The notes beneath the pieces were generated by a model, which saw only the letters and a list, made by a program, of their open reading frames with translations, had not been told where the DNA came from and did not search any database. DNA of 32,472 nucleotides, taken from positions 1 to 32,472 of the forward strand of contig CAKUFZ010000021.1 in assembly GCA_934654475.1 (NCBI GenBank). The letters run 5' to 3'. Position numbers and translations under genes: made by a program. Position 1 is the stretch's first letter; every line of letters begins with the position of its first letter. Source of the DNA: an uncultured Coriobacteriales bacterium. GTDB lineage: Bacteria; Actinomycetota; Coriobacteriia; Coriobacteriales; UMGS124. Below, in pieces: positions 8,126 to 17,045 of this stretch.

Positions 8126-8842
8126 ATGGAGTATCCACACGCTGAGAAGTATTCCGTCGAACTCGTTCGCAGCAAGATTATGGGGCCCAACCCGCTCAAG
8201 CTTGCAGAGGAGGTCCTGGAGCGCCATTCTGTGCCGAGGGGCTCGCGGGTGCTTGACCTGGGAAGCGGCATGGCGCTCACTTCGGCTTTTCTTCACCAGC
8301 AATACGGGCTCATAGTTACGGCAGGTGATTTGTGGAGCGACCCCGATGAGAACCAGGCGTTTCTCTTGAGTCTGGGAATTGCGCCCGACCAGGTCCGTGC
8401 CGTGCATGCCGATGCTGCCGACCTGCCGTTTGAGCACGAGGAATTCGACGCCATTACCTGTATCGACGCATATAACTTTTTCGGACGCGACAGTGACTTC
8501 CTCGATGCGAAGCTCCTTCCCTACCTGAAGCCTCATGGGCGGATTCTGCTGGCAATTTCCGGTCTTACACATGACTGCCATGATGACATCCCGCCTGAGC
8601 TGCTCGTTTCCTGGACGCCAGAACAGCTTGACTACATGCATGATATGACCTGGTGGCGCGGTATTTTCGAGCAAAGCAAGGGTGCTCGCATCGTCGACAT
8701 GTGGGAGATGCAGACTAACGACGAGGCCTGGGCCGACTGGCTTGCCTGCGACAATCCCTACGCAGTGGGCGACCGCGCCTCGATGGAGGCGGGCGCGGGG
8801 AAGTATCTCAACTTCATCGGCGTCGTGCTGGAGAAGCTCTAA
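8126..8842 (+). CDS. Class I SAM-dependent methyltransferase
   Basis: A 238-residue protein with the SAM-binding motif I VLDLGSGMALTSAFL around residues 48-62, an acidic residue after the second strand (GDLW), the motif VHADAADLPFEHEEFDAI and the post-motif LLPYLKPHGRILLAISGL. It resembles the small-molecule methyltransferases often annotated as cyclopropane-fatty-acid-synthase-like; the acceptor cannot be named. The ATG at 8126 follows AAAGAGG. It is the first gene behind a TetR-type operator promoter, and the TetR gene follows 83 bases later. This suggests the enzyme is induced by a small molecule, perhaps to detoxify it by methylation. Confidence 0.87.
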   Translation: MEYPHAEKYSVELVRSKIMGPNPLKLAEEVLERHSVPRGSRVLDLGSGMALTSAFLHQQYGLIVTAGDLWSDPDENQAFLLSLGIAPDQVRAVHADAADLPFEHEEFDAITCIDAYNFFGRDSDFLDAKLLPYLKPHGRILLAISGLTHDCHDDIPPELLVSWTPEQLDYMHDMTWWRGIFEQSKGARIVDMWEMQTNDEAWADWLACDNPYAVGDRASMEAGAGKYLNFIGVVLEKL

Positions 8843-8925
8843 ACAAAGGTGGGTATGTGACGGCAGCTCGCGCGGTATGATATTCGCCGACTTCAGCCAT
8901 TCGACCAACGGGGAAAGGACCGAGC

Positions 8926-9618
8926 GTGGCCCACGAGAGAACGACCGTATCGTCAAGCGCCGCCACCACGCGCGAGTCTATCCTCATGGCGGCGCTCCGC
9001 CTCTTCTCCCGTAATGGCTACGAGGGCACCTCTATGCGTGACATCGCAGGTGAGGTCGGCATTTCGCAGGGAGCTATCTACAAGCATTTTGCTGGCAAAG
9101 ATGCCCTCCTGGAGGCTATTTGCACATGCATGGAGGAAGATGACGCCACATATGCTGAGGCTGCGGGCGTACCAGTTGAGGATCCGCTGACGTGTGACGA
9201 TTCTTCGCTCAGCCAGCAGTCTTCAGACGGCGGTCTTGCGTCTGACGAAAACGCTGCGTCTCTCTTTGCTGCCTTTCGCGCCTTCACGCTCGACATGTTC
9301 TCCTATTGGGCGACCGATCCCATTGCGGCACCATTTCGCCGCATGATTGAAATCGACCACTTTCGTACTCCGCGCATGGAGCAGCTGCATCGCCAGTATC
9401 TGGGGGCGGGCCCTTTGAGCTATACAAGGGGCTGCCTCATGTCGATGGGAATGGACGATGCCGTCGCTCAGCGGCAGGGGTTGCGGATATGGGCGGCGTT
9501 TCGCCTGCTTCTCGAGATGATTGATACTCAAGACATCGCATGCGAAGAAGCAGCTGATTCCCTCAGGCAGGTGCTCCTGGAGACGGAAGCCTTTCTGCCA
9601 TCCTTGCAAGCGCATTAA
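8926..9618 (+). CDS. TetR/AcrR family transcriptional regulator
   Basis: A 230-residue protein with the classical N-terminal TetR helix-turn-helix: ILMAALRLFSRNGYEGTSM, DIAGEVGISQGAIYKHF and the following GKDALLEAI (residues about 18-65). The remaining 165 residues are the variable ligand-binding and dimerisation part. The start is GTG at 8926, with GGGAAAGGA just upstream. It lies downstream of the methyltransferase in the same direction, so it is probably in the same operon and autorepresses through the two operators upstream of 8126. A strong terminator follows. Confidence 0.92.
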   Translation: MAHERTTVSSSAATTRESILMAALRLFSRNGYEGTSMRDIAGEVGISQGAIYKHFAGKDALLEAICTCMEEDDATYAEAAGVPVEDPLTCDDSSLSQQSSDGGLASDENAASLFAAFRAFTLDMFSYWATDPIAAPFRRMIEIDHFRTPRMEQLHRQYLGAGPLSYTRGCLMSMGMDDAVAQRQGLRIWAAFRLLLEMIDTQDIACEEAADSLRQVLLETEAFLPSLQAH

Positions 9619-9624
9619 ACAAGA

Positions 9625-9658
9625 AGGCGGCCCGTGTCTCGATAGACGCGGGCCGCCT
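9625..9658. terminator. Bidirectional hairpin terminator between tetR-type gene and DUF3737 gene
   Basis: A 15-bp stem (AGGCGGCCCG...CGGGCCGCCT with inner GTCT/AGAC) closes on a four-base loop. It lies between two convergent genes. A T-tract is lacking, so termination may rest on stem strength alone. Confidence 0.7.
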
Positions 9659-9701
9659 GAGATAACTGAAACATGCGATGCGCGAACAGGCTGGATGAGC
9701 G

Positions 9702-10622
9702 CTAATCTCCCAGCACGGCTTCCACATTGCACGGGCCTTGGGCACCGGCGGATTCAGGCGAAACGGGAGCGGGAACCTCGCCAACACGGCAGAGGATGCT
9801 CGTCTTGGCCGAATCGATGCGTCGATCATCCAGGATAAGCTCGCCGATTTGATCGGCTTCAATCGTGCCCGATTCAGGGTTGAACACACTCTCCACGCGG
9901 CCCGTGAGGTTGGCAGTCACGCTTGAGTACTCAAACGCCAGCGTCGTGTTGATGAGCTTGCAGTTCTCAAGCACGATGTTCTCGGCATAGCACATGCCCT
10001 GCAGGCTCTCGATGGCGCAGTTGACCAGGCGCAGGTTCTTGGAGTTCCAGCCAAGGTACTCACCTGCGATGTAAGAGTCCTCCACGAGCACGTCCTCGGT
10101 ATTCCAGAAGGAGTCTTTGGAGAGAAGGCGCGAGTTCTTCACGTGTATGTGGCGCGCCCCGTCGAAGGAATAGTTGCCGTCGAGCACAAGGCCGTCGACC
10201 TCGATGTCTTCGCTGTTCATGGCGAAGTAGTCGCCCTTTGCCGTGACGTTTTCGAGTGTGACGTCGCGGCAGGTCCACAGCGTCTCGGCCGCATTGGGCA
10301 GCGCCACGTTGCGAAGCGTGACACCGGTGCAGCGGCGGAAGTTCTTCGGGGCCTCGATGACAGAGTCCTCTACCAGGATGTCGTCGGTATACCACACGCC
10401 CGAGCGCGCCATTTCGAACCACGTGCACTTGCGCACCGCGACATGCGTGGCGTACCACAGTGGGTACTTCCAGCGAAACGCGCTTCCTACAAGCTCGATG
10501 TCAGAGCTTTCCTTGAGGGGAGACTCGCCGTCGGTAAAGACAGTGTCGACAATACGCAGGTCATGGGCATGGAACAAGGCGCGCTCCCCGCCCAGAAGCC
10601 GCTGGTTAATCTCTTGGGTCAT
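9702..10622 (-). CDS. DUF3737 family right-handed beta-helix protein
   Basis: A 306-residue protein built of about 20-residue repeats in which short beta strands alternate with N/D/E-rich turns (for example LVEDSVIEAPKNF, VTLRNVALPNA, VTLENVTAKGD, VLVEDSYIAGEYLGWN). This matches DUF3737, a family of predicted right-handed parallel beta-helix proteins of unknown function found in many gut bacteria. There is no signal peptide, so it should be cytoplasmic. The ATG at 10622 follows AAGGAGGG at about 9 nt; the frame's upstream extension is not used. It is divergent from a sugar kinase, which hints at a carbohydrate-linked role but does not prove it. Confidence 0.85.
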   Translation of the reverse strand: MTQEINQRLLGGERALFHAHDLRIVDTVFTDGESPLKESSDIELVGSAFRWKYPLWYATHVAVRKCTWFEMARSGVWYTDDILVEDSVIEAPKNFRRCTGVTLRNVALPNAAETLWTCRDVTLENVTAKGDYFAMNSEDIEVDGLVLDGNYSFDGARHIHVKNSRLLSKDSFWNTEDVLVEDSYIAGEYLGWNSKNLRLVNCAIESLQGMCYAENIVLENCKLINTTLAFEYSSVTANLTGRVESVFNPESGTIEADQIGELILDDRRIDSAKTSILCRVGEVPAPVSPESAGAQGPCNVEAVLGD

Positions 10623-10779
10623 GGTTGCCGGACCCTCCTTGGTGTGAGTGGCATACGTCGTGGGAAAGGTTCTTTTTTCTTGCAGGCATCTTAACCCGAA
10701 CACAGGCAAAGGCGACGTTGAGTACCCTGCAGACGGTATGTTTTCCACGGATGGGAGCTTCTATTCGTTGGAAGGCAAA

Positions 10780-10870
10780 AAATAACATACATTTCGCGTG
10801 TTCATATGTATGTTATTTCAACAAAGTACCAGTTGGCGTGTTTTTTGAAATCCTGAAATGTATGTTATTT
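10780..10870. repeat. Three-copy 13-bp repeat ATGTATGTTATTT in a divergent promoter region
   Basis: The 309-base gap between the DUF3737 and kinase genes holds no gene but three copies of the 13-mer. One is inverted (within 10780-10794) and two are direct (10806-10818 and 10858-10870). The first pair forms a possible 13-bp hairpin. The two direct copies are 52 bp apart, close to five helical turns. This arrangement fits binding sites for one regulator or alternative RNA hairpins. Confidence 0.7.
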
Positions 10871-10931
10871 CCCCTTGGGATGCGCCCGCAGGTTCCTGGA
10901 CGCATCCTTCCAACATCAAGCGAGGTCCCTC

Positions 10932-11918
10932 ATGTCCCACGTTTCCTCTCCTGAGCTCGTAGCGCTTGGCGAAGTGCTTATTGATTTCACTCAGGCAGGG
11001 TTCTCCGCCAATGGTCAGGCCCTTTTTGAGCGCAATGCAGGAGGTGCTCCGGCCAATGTTGCCGTACAGGCAGTGAGGCTTGGCATGTCTGCCCAGTTCG
11101 TGGGCAAGGTCGGCGCAGACATGCACGGCGACTTTCTCAGGCGTTCTCTCCAAGAGCGTGGCGTGGACGTGTCGTCTGTTGTGCAAGACCCCGAGGCGTT
11201 CACCACGCTTGCCTTTGTCGAGGTCGATCCGCGTACGGCTGAGCGTTCATTTTCCTTTGCCCGCAAGCCCGGTGCTGACACGCGCCTCTCCCCTGCCGAG
11301 GTGCCCGAGCAGGTCATACGCGACTGTCATGTGCTCCATGTGGGGTCGCTTTCCCTTACCGATGAGCCTGCACGCGCGGCGACGCTGCATGCGGTAAGCA
11401 TTGCCCGCCAGGCAGGTACGCTCATCAGTTGTGACCCGAACTACCGAGCCAGCCTGTGGCCCAGCGAAAGCGAGGCTATCGAGCAGATGACAACGCTTTT
11501 GCAACAGGCTGACTTGGTGAAGATCAACGAAGACGAAGCCCTGCTGCTGTGCGGTACGAGCAACCCCGAGGCCGCCGCCCAGTGCATCCTCGACCAGGAT
11601 GCCGCCCTCGCTGCCGTGACGTTGGGGTCCCAAGGGGCGCTCGTTGCGACGCAGACCGAGTGCGTGCTTGTTCCTACACGCCCTTGCCAGGCGCGTGACA
11701 CGACCGGCGCGGGCGATTCCTTCTGGGGTGCGCTCCTTTTCCAACTCGTGCATGAGCAGGGGGTGCGCACGGCCGGCGATTTGGCCGCCCTCTCGCGCGA
11801 GGCACTTCTCTGCGCAGGGTCCTTCGCTTGCGCCGCCGCTTCGTGCTGTGTAGAACGTCCAGGTGGCATCCCTGCGATGCCCAGCAAGGACGAGGTGCTT
11901 GACCGGCTTGCGCGTTAA
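10932..11918 (+). CDS. PfkB family carbohydrate kinase (fructokinase-like)
   Basis: A 328-residue ribokinase-fold enzyme that phosphorylates a sugar with ATP. The substrate-binding start GEVLIDF is near residue 12, the GGAPANVAVQAVRLG motif (first PfkB signature) near residue 38, and the second signature DTTGAGDSFWGAL with the catalytic Asp near residue 255. NEDEALLL and the GSQGALV block also match. Length and motifs fit fructokinase/2-keto-3-deoxygluconate kinase; the exact sugar is not determined. The ATG at 10932 follows AGCGAGG. Three copies of a 13-bp repeat lie upstream and probably control it. Confidence 0.9.
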   Translation: MSHVSSPELVALGEVLIDFTQAGFSANGQALFERNAGGAPANVAVQAVRLGMSAQFVGKVGADMHGDFLRRSLQERGVDVSSVVQDPEAFTTLAFVEVDPRTAERSFSFARKPGADTRLSPAEVPEQVIRDCHVLHVGSLSLTDEPARAATLHAVSIARQAGTLISCDPNYRASLWPSESEAIEQMTTLLQQADLVKINEDEALLLCGTSNPEAAAQCILDQDAALAAVTLGSQGALVATQTECVLVPTRPCQARDTTGAGDSFWGALLFQLVHEQGVRTAGDLAALSREALLCAGSFACAAASCCVERPGGIPAMPSKDEVLDRLAR

Positions 11919-12216
11919 CGGCGGAGCATGCATTGAGGCACATCAGGTAGGTAGTCGGGGACTTAATCGCCGAAGCCTTTTGATACTTGCCTTTTAACGT
12001 GCGACGCCCAGATTCAACGGGGGTTGCTTCCAAACGTCCGATGCGACGTGCCCAGGCATCGCCCAATCGTTCATCGCATGAGCCAACCAGCTGTCTAGGC
12101 GCTCTCTGTCCCGAGACGAGTCATTTTTCATATCCCAAACAAAATACGCCCCCTCCCTCCTCGCAAGTACAGCGTGAGGAGGAAGGGGGCGCTTCGGGGT
12201 TTCGGACGTTTGCGTG
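11919..12216. other. Gene-free stretch between the kinase and the Tat propeller gene
   Basis: Apart from the minus-strand terminator at its right end, no gene, promoter or notable repeat was recognised in these roughly 300 bases. Confidence 0.5.
12147..12191 (-). terminator. Rho-independent terminator of the Tat propeller gene
   Basis: A 16-bp stem with one mismatch (12147-12162 with 12176-12191) is followed on the minus strand by TATTTTGTTT (12146-12137). It lies about 25 bases beyond the stop codon of the minus-strand gene. Confidence 0.85.
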
Positions 12217-14256
12217 TTATCGAGCGAGCAGGATTGCCACGCGCAGCTGGCGCTCGTCGGAATCGAGGTCGATGTCGCCTCCGTCTTGGACAGTCAGGCG
12301 AATCTCGTAGATGTTCTCGGGTACAAGCTCGCCTTCACCCGCACCTTCAAGCGACCAACCTTCTGTGACCTCGCGGTATGCGCCGTCGGTACCCAGGGCA
12401 AAGAGCCTGTAGTCGCTCGCCTGCCCCTCGAGGCCGTTCACACGAACCGCGAGCGTGACCTGAGGATGCACGTTGCGCACCGCCGCGCCATGCAGCCAGG
12501 TTGCGGGCGTGCCCTGGCCACCGGCTGCCGCGAACTCCTCGGCCGTGACGATCGTGCGCGTCGTCTTGTCGAGGTCGACCTTGCGGTAGGGCATCTCGGG
12601 TAGATATGCAAAGCGGTCCTGCAGGCGCATGAGCTCCCTGTAACCGGTGGGGCAATACAGCCTGTTGCCATCGTGGGCGGCGTACATGCCGATGGCCATG
12701 TTGTTGTAGCCATACGGTGAGGCGACGTCCACCGTCAGCGTCGTCTCACCAGTCTCGAAGTCGAGGGCGATGAACTGCCACATACCGGTGGTCAGGTCCT
12801 GTACGTAACCGTAGATGTAGCCGGTGGCCGTGGAGAGCTTCATCATTGAGGTATCACTGATGTCGTCGCGGCACCAGACGCTTTCCATGACATAGCCGTC
12901 GTCGGTCTTAATGGTATCGACACGCTCGATACCAGGGATAATCATGCAGTTGCCCTTGAGCAGCCAGTTCGTGTCGTAGATGTTCTCGTAGCTTTGGATG
13001 GACGAGTCGCTGTCGGGCTTTGCCAGGTTGGGGCTGCCGGCGCCGAACCAGTTGCAGGCGATGACGCTCGCACGGCCTTGCCCGTCGTCGTACACCATGG
13101 CGGAGTTCTCAACCGAAACAGGCATGTCGGCGGGCAGCTCGTCGATGATGGGGCAGCTGGCGACGACCTCGCCCGTCTCCATGCTGAGCGCGAGCAGGCT
13201 CACGGTTTCCAAGTTGTCGGTGAAGAAGACAAGCTCGCTGCCAAGCGAGGGCGAGCAACCGCCGCCCCATGCCAGGCCGCCGCCCGTCGTGGCTGCGCCC
13301 TCGCGGCTGTCCTTTGCGCCGGCGCTCTCATAGGGAGTGCGCCACACAACTTCAACCCCGTCGTTGGCGCGCAGCATGTAGCAGGCAAGGTTTGTAAGGA
13401 TGACGGCGCCATATGTGCACGAGGCGATGCCGTTCTCGGCACCCTCGCCCGGTTCGGGCAGGTACACGTGCACCTCTTGGGACAGGTCGGCTTCGCTACC
13501 TGCAAGAATGGCGTCGATTGCCGTGGCCGAAATATAGCCCATGGCACCTTGCTGCCCGCGGTCGGGATAGATGCGGAAGCCGCCCGTCACAAACCACAGG
13601 TTACCCTCGTAGTCGAACACGATGGAAAGCAGGTTTTGATCGATGGTGACCCCGAAGGCGGCCTCGGCTGCTGCCTTCACGTCGATGTCGAGGACTTTCT
13701 CGAACACGGGCAGAGGAGTGCCTGTCTCATCGGTGGCACGCAGCATGAGCACGTGGTTGTGGTTTGTGGGGCACACGATGAGGTTGCGCGAGTCGACAAA
13801 GGAGTACGAGCTCTGGATGACGTAGCCGCCGCCATCGTGTTGCGTGGGAGAGAAACAGCCCAGTGTTCCGACCTCTTCGGCGTCATGGTCGCGGATGGCG
13901 AGGCCGCCCAGGAGGGGCGACACGGGGTTGTCGAAATTGTCGAAGAAAATCGCCGGCGAGGCGTTGGGGTTGGTGGTCTCAAACGCGACGTTGACCTCGG
14001 GGAAGATGCCCATGGGCAGTACTGCGTCGGTCGAGTCAGTGTTGCAGCAGTCGTGGTGGATGTTGGACTCGCTCGTTCCCATGAACGGGTTTGGCACCAC
14101 GGCCTTGGGATTGAGCGGTTTGGGAGGCATGGCCGTTTGATTTGAGGTCGGAGCGGCTTCATCGGCGCTGGCCAGGCATGGTATGGCTGAGGTCAGGCCG
14201 CAGCCTACAGCAGCGAGAGCCCCGGCGTTAAGAAAGGTTCGACGAGTCGTGTTCAT
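12217..14256 (-). CDS. Tat-exported propeller-like protein of unknown function
   Basis: A 679-residue protein that starts with a twin-arginine signal (TTRRTFLNAGALAAVG) and a likely cleavage after CLASA. The rest is rich in repeated beta-strand blocks of a PQQ/WD-like propeller type: SIVFDYEGNLWFVTGGF, LALSMETGEVVAS, YIYGYVQDLTTGMWQFIALDFETGETTL. Two adjacent Cys (HHDCCNTDSTDA) follow the signal. No catalytic family could be named; a sulfotransferase-like or dehydrogenase-like propeller are possibilities without direct support. The start at 14256 follows GGAG and places the RR motif correctly. It is monocistronic, with its own terminator. Confidence 0.72.
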   Translation of the reverse strand: MNTTRRTFLNAGALAAVGCGLTSAIPCLASADEAAPTSNQTAMPPKPLNPKAVVPNPFMGTSESNIHHDCCNTDSTDAVLPMGIFPEVNVAFETTNPNASPAIFFDNFDNPVSPLLGGLAIRDHDAEEVGTLGCFSPTQHDGGGYVIQSSYSFVDSRNLIVCPTNHNHVLMLRATDETGTPLPVFEKVLDIDVKAAAEAAFGVTIDQNLLSIVFDYEGNLWFVTGGFRIYPDRGQQGAMGYISATAIDAILAGSEADLSQEVHVYLPEPGEGAENGIASCTYGAVILTNLACYMLRANDGVEVVWRTPYESAGAKDSREGAATTGGGLAWGGGCSPSLGSELVFFTDNLETVSLLALSMETGEVVASCPIIDELPADMPVSVENSAMVYDDGQGRASVIACNWFGAGSPNLAKPDSDSSIQSYENIYDTNWLLKGNCMIIPGIERVDTIKTDDGYVMESVWCRDDISDTSMMKLSTATGYIYGYVQDLTTGMWQFIALDFETGETTLTVDVASPYGYNNMAIGMYAAHDGNRLYCPTGYRELMRLQDRFAYLPEMPYRKVDLDKTTRTIVTAEEFAAAGGQGTPATWLHGAAVRNVHPQVTLAVRVNGLEGQASDYRLFALGTDGAYREVTEGWSLEGAGEGELVPENIYEIRLTVQDGGDIDLDSDERQLRVAILLAR

Positions 14257-14316
14257 GGTGCGTCTCCATTCTTTTGAGTATGGCAACATCCTGCACACGC
14301 GAAAAATTATCCCACA

Positions 14317-14331
14317 TGCCACTTGCTGGCA
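14317..14331. promoter_or_regulatory. Inverted repeat TGCCA-N5-TGGCA in the Tat propeller promoter region
   Basis: A perfect 5-bp inverted repeat with a short spacer lies about 60 bases upstream of the ATG at 14256. On the minus strand it directly precedes GATAAT, a -10-like hexamer, so a repressor bound here could block the promoter. No good -35 is seen. Confidence 0.35.
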
Positions 14332-14431
14332 CATTAGGCTTTTTTGGGCCTAAATGAGGCATTTTCGAAGATTGTACCGTATGGCCGCGAGGTTTGAATC
14401 CGAGTTTGATTCGGCCAAGTCGCAGGCGGTC

Positions 14432-15094
14432 TTACCAGGCATTTGGCATGCCAATTCCCAGTTGCCCACATACTTCGCCGGGATGGTGGGCAACATGGGA
14501 CGGTCTCTGCTCAAGCAGAGACTCTTCGTTAAACATGCCCCACGTAGCGGCAACGGTAACGCATCCTGCGGCGTTTCCCGCCGCGATGTCGAACGGGCTG
14601 TCGCCTACGTAGACGCATTCTTGCGGTGCCAGGCCCAACCGCTCGCAACCATAGAGCACAGGTGCGGGATCGGGCTTGTGGCCCGAATATTCGTCGCTTC
14701 CTATTGCGAACTCAAAATAGTCGCTCAGGCCACAGACCTGAAGACCTCGGCGCGCCAGGCTGCCGCGCTTTGAGGTTACAACGCCCAGGCGCGGGCCAGC
14801 AGGCGCGAGCATGCCGAGCATGCCCTTCACACCGGGAAACGCATGCACCAGCCCGTCGTGCGCACGTTCGTTGTAAGACCGAAAAGCGCCAACAAGATCT
14901 GTTTGCAACTTCTCATCGTCGGTGAAGTCCTTGACCTCTTCAACGAGCGGCATGCCGACCTTTGCCATGAGGATCTTCTCGGGCAACTCATGGCCCAGCA
15001 CCTGGGCGGTCGCATGGCGAAAGCTTGCGAGGATGAGCGCATAGGTGTCGAGCAATGTTCCGTCAAGGTCGAAGAGGATTCCCTTTGGTGTCAC
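14432..15094 (-). CDS. HAD family hydrolase (phosphoglycolate phosphatase / PpaX-like)
   Basis: A 220-residue haloacid dehalogenase-type phosphatase. All four HAD motifs are visible: FDLDGTLLDT at the N terminus (nucleophile and acid Asp), GVVTSKRG (motif II Ser/Thr), the HKPDPAPV Lys and the terminal VGDSPFDIAAGNAAG acidic motif. A helical cap lies between motifs I and II. This subfamily dephosphorylates small phosphate esters such as phosphoglycolate or releases pyrophosphate; the substrate is open. The start is GTG at 15094 with AAAGGA upstream. The esterase gene ends 69 bases upstream in the same direction, so the two may form an operon. Confidence 0.9.
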   Translation of the reverse strand: MTPKGILFDLDGTLLDTYALILASFRHATAQVLGHELPEKILMAKVGMPLVEEVKDFTDDEKLQTDLVGAFRSYNERAHDGLVHAFPGVKGMLGMLAPAGPRLGVVTSKRGSLARRGLQVCGLSDYFEFAIGSDEYSGHKPDPAPVLYGCERLGLAPQECVYVGDSPFDIAAGNAAGCVTVAATWGMFNEESLLEQRPSHVAHHPGEVCGQLGIGMPNAW

Positions 15095-15163
15095 AATGCG
15101 TTCCTTTGCTTGGTTGATGATGGGACGGGGGCTGCAGGGTCTGGCTTGTTTGGTGTGTACAAA

Positions 15164-16297
15164 TCAGTGGCGAGGTATCCCCGACTTTTCTAGGATGAAT
15201 GCGCCCATTTCATCAATGACGTCCTCTGCCTGGGGAAACACGCCCGTTGCGTTGATGTAGCCGTGGCCCAGGCCATTGTAGACGACCATTCTGACTTCGA
15301 CGCCGGCATCCGTGAGCTTATGCGCCCAGCCAAAGGCATCTTTGCGCAGATAGTCCAAGGCGCCTACTGAGATGAACGTCGGGGTGTCGCATGCAACGCC
15401 GAAGGAATAGGGATTGTTGAGTTGGTCAGGCTGTGTCATGCCAATCTTTGTGATGTCGAATCGAACCAATGACTGCATCTGTCGAACCACACCTTTGGAG
15501 AGCAGCTTTTGAGAGGGTTCGAACGTAAAGTCGTCGATGCCCTTCTTGTAGTACTTGTCTTCGATGGAAAACAGGTTGAGCGTTGGGTAGAGCAAAAGTT
15601 GCCCGCGCACCATCGAGGTGCCTTGCGCTGCATTCGTGCATGCTTGGGCAAGGTTACCGCCCGCGCTGTCGCCGCATACGAAAATCTTGTACCTGTCGAT
15701 TTCGTAGGCCTCGGCGTGTTCATAGATATGGCACAGCACGTCAAGGCAGTCGTTGTACGAGGTTGGATAGGGGTTTTCGGGCAGCAAACGATAGTCGACG
15801 CTCACGACCGTCACACCGAACTTTGAGGCAAACATCCTCCAGCATTCGTCGTAAGGGTCGAGTGTGCCGCCGATGAATGCCCCACCATGCATGAAATACA
15901 GGCAGATATCTGTTCTGTCGTTATCGCGCCTGTAGATTCGCGTTGGGATCCTATAGCCGTCGCGCGCGATGACGGAGTCGTCTTTCGTTGAGACATCTTG
16001 AATATGGCAGTCTGCGGACGAAGTCTTGCTGAAGGATTTTCTGAAGACGCCCAAGATCGTTGCATTGACGGGAAGCCGGACAAAATCGAAGGCAAAGCCC
16101 GGAATGATGCAGAGTCTCTTGGCGAGCCGACCAATGGGTCCGCCTAACATGCGGGGGTCGATACCGAGTTCAGACACGGCGTCGGGGGCATGTTTGACCG
16201 CGTAGGCGACATCGCCGTCGTACTCGACACGAGCAGTGGCTTTCAGGCTCTGCAGAAACTCGTCGGTATACCACTTGTGGTTCCAACTCTTCTTCAT
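15164..16297 (-). CDS. Alpha/beta hydrolase, hormone-sensitive-lipase-type esterase
   Basis: A 377-residue protein with the HSL family layout. The oxyanion motif HGGAF is near residue 136, the nucleophile elbow GDSAGG near 207, the catalytic Asp in GALDYLR near 314 and the catalytic His in GLGHGY near 343. It hydrolyses esters of small to medium acyl chains; the natural substrate is unknown. The first 100 residues form an N-terminal cap region. There is no signal peptide. The ATG at 16297 follows GGGGGTGAG. Upstream is a long AT-rich gene-free segment; downstream is the HAD gene. Confidence 0.88.
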   Translation of the reverse strand: MKKSWNHKWYTDEFLQSLKATARVEYDGDVAYAVKHAPDAVSELGIDPRMLGGPIGRLAKRLCIIPGFAFDFVRLPVNATILGVFRKSFSKTSSADCHIQDVSTKDDSVIARDGYRIPTRIYRRDNDRTDICLYFMHGGAFIGGTLDPYDECWRMFASKFGVTVVSVDYRLLPENPYPTSYNDCLDVLCHIYEHAEAYEIDRYKIFVCGDSAGGNLAQACTNAAQGTSMVRGQLLLYPTLNLFSIEDKYYKKGIDDFTFEPSQKLLSKGVVRQMQSLVRFDITKIGMTQPDQLNNPYSFGVACDTPTFISVGALDYLRKDAFGWAHKLTDAGVEVRMVVYNGLGHGYINATGVFPQAEDVIDEMGAFILEKSGIPRH

Positions 16298-16719
16298 GGT
16301 CTCACCCCCGTGGGCCCCGGCATGTCTCTCCTTGATGCAGCAATGGTACGCCAAACGGGTCGTGCGGGGTGGCGTGATAGGTGGTTATGAGCTCTCATTG
16401 TTGACGAGCCGGCTGGAGTGGACTGAACAAGAGGGCGCAAGGGCCGCGCGCGGGCTGCCGATCGGGTCGCCCAAAGGGCAGACCTCTTAGAGCTTGCCCT
16501 GAACTGTAATGGACGAATGAAAGCCCTGTTATAAAGATACATCTCATCTAAAGCCTTACTGTGAAGCACTGTAGATAAGAATATTAATCCATATAGATAC
16601 ACTTGAGAGTTATATATTTTACTTTTATGCACGCTACCATATTTAATAATCTAACTGTCACCTTTAAGGTTACCTGTTGAATCAGATCTTACCTGGTAAA
16701 ACGTCAAACAGAACGATGT

Positions 16720-16748
16720 GTCGCCCATGTAATTCGGATTACTGCGAC
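16720..16748. other. Hairpin with TCGG tetraloop inside the AT-rich island
   Basis: GTCGC pairs with GCGAC on the outside and GTAAT with ATTAC on the inside, closing on TCGG. Such a stable two-part stem in AT-rich intergenic DNA could belong to an untranslated RNA, but no promoter or terminator defines a transcript. Confidence 0.35.
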
Positions 16749-16886
16749 AGCTGTAAGAAACATTGGAATTTGTTTGGTTTGCAACATTATAGCTAAGCTA
16801 AAACGTTCTACTTGAGAATCTAATCAATCAGCCATACGTTAAATGTAGACTATAGACTTTACCTATAGTGTGCAGCTGTCAAGAAT

Positions 16887-16927
16887 AAGGGGTGCGGAGC
16901 CTGTGCCTCGCAGACTCCGCACCCCTT
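16887..16927 (-). terminator. Hairpin terminator downstream of the Old Yellow Enzyme-type gene
   Basis: A perfect 13-bp stem (AAGGGGTGCGGAG with CTCCGCACCCCTT) lies about 120 bases past the stop of the minus-strand gene. On the minus strand it continues with ATTCTT. Confidence 0.75.
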
Positions 16928-17045
16928 CGGGCTTTCACGATGCTTTGTATTGCATGAGCCAGAATCACCTAGAGCGTAGTTTCATCATCGAACTCAATGG
17001 GCCCGAGGCCCTTTGGCTCTGTCCCAGCGATGCTCCCCATCCGTC

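Larger units (their letters stand above)
16298..17045. other. AT-rich gene-free island
   Basis: About 750 bases without a plausible gene. From about 16500 to 16880 the base composition falls well below that of the surrounding genes (runs such as TTATATATTTTAC). It contains a well-formed hairpin at 16720-16748 and ends with the minus-strand terminator at 16887-16927. Promoter-like TATAAA/TATAGT words are frequent, as expected in AT-rich DNA, so none is called. Confidence 0.6.
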
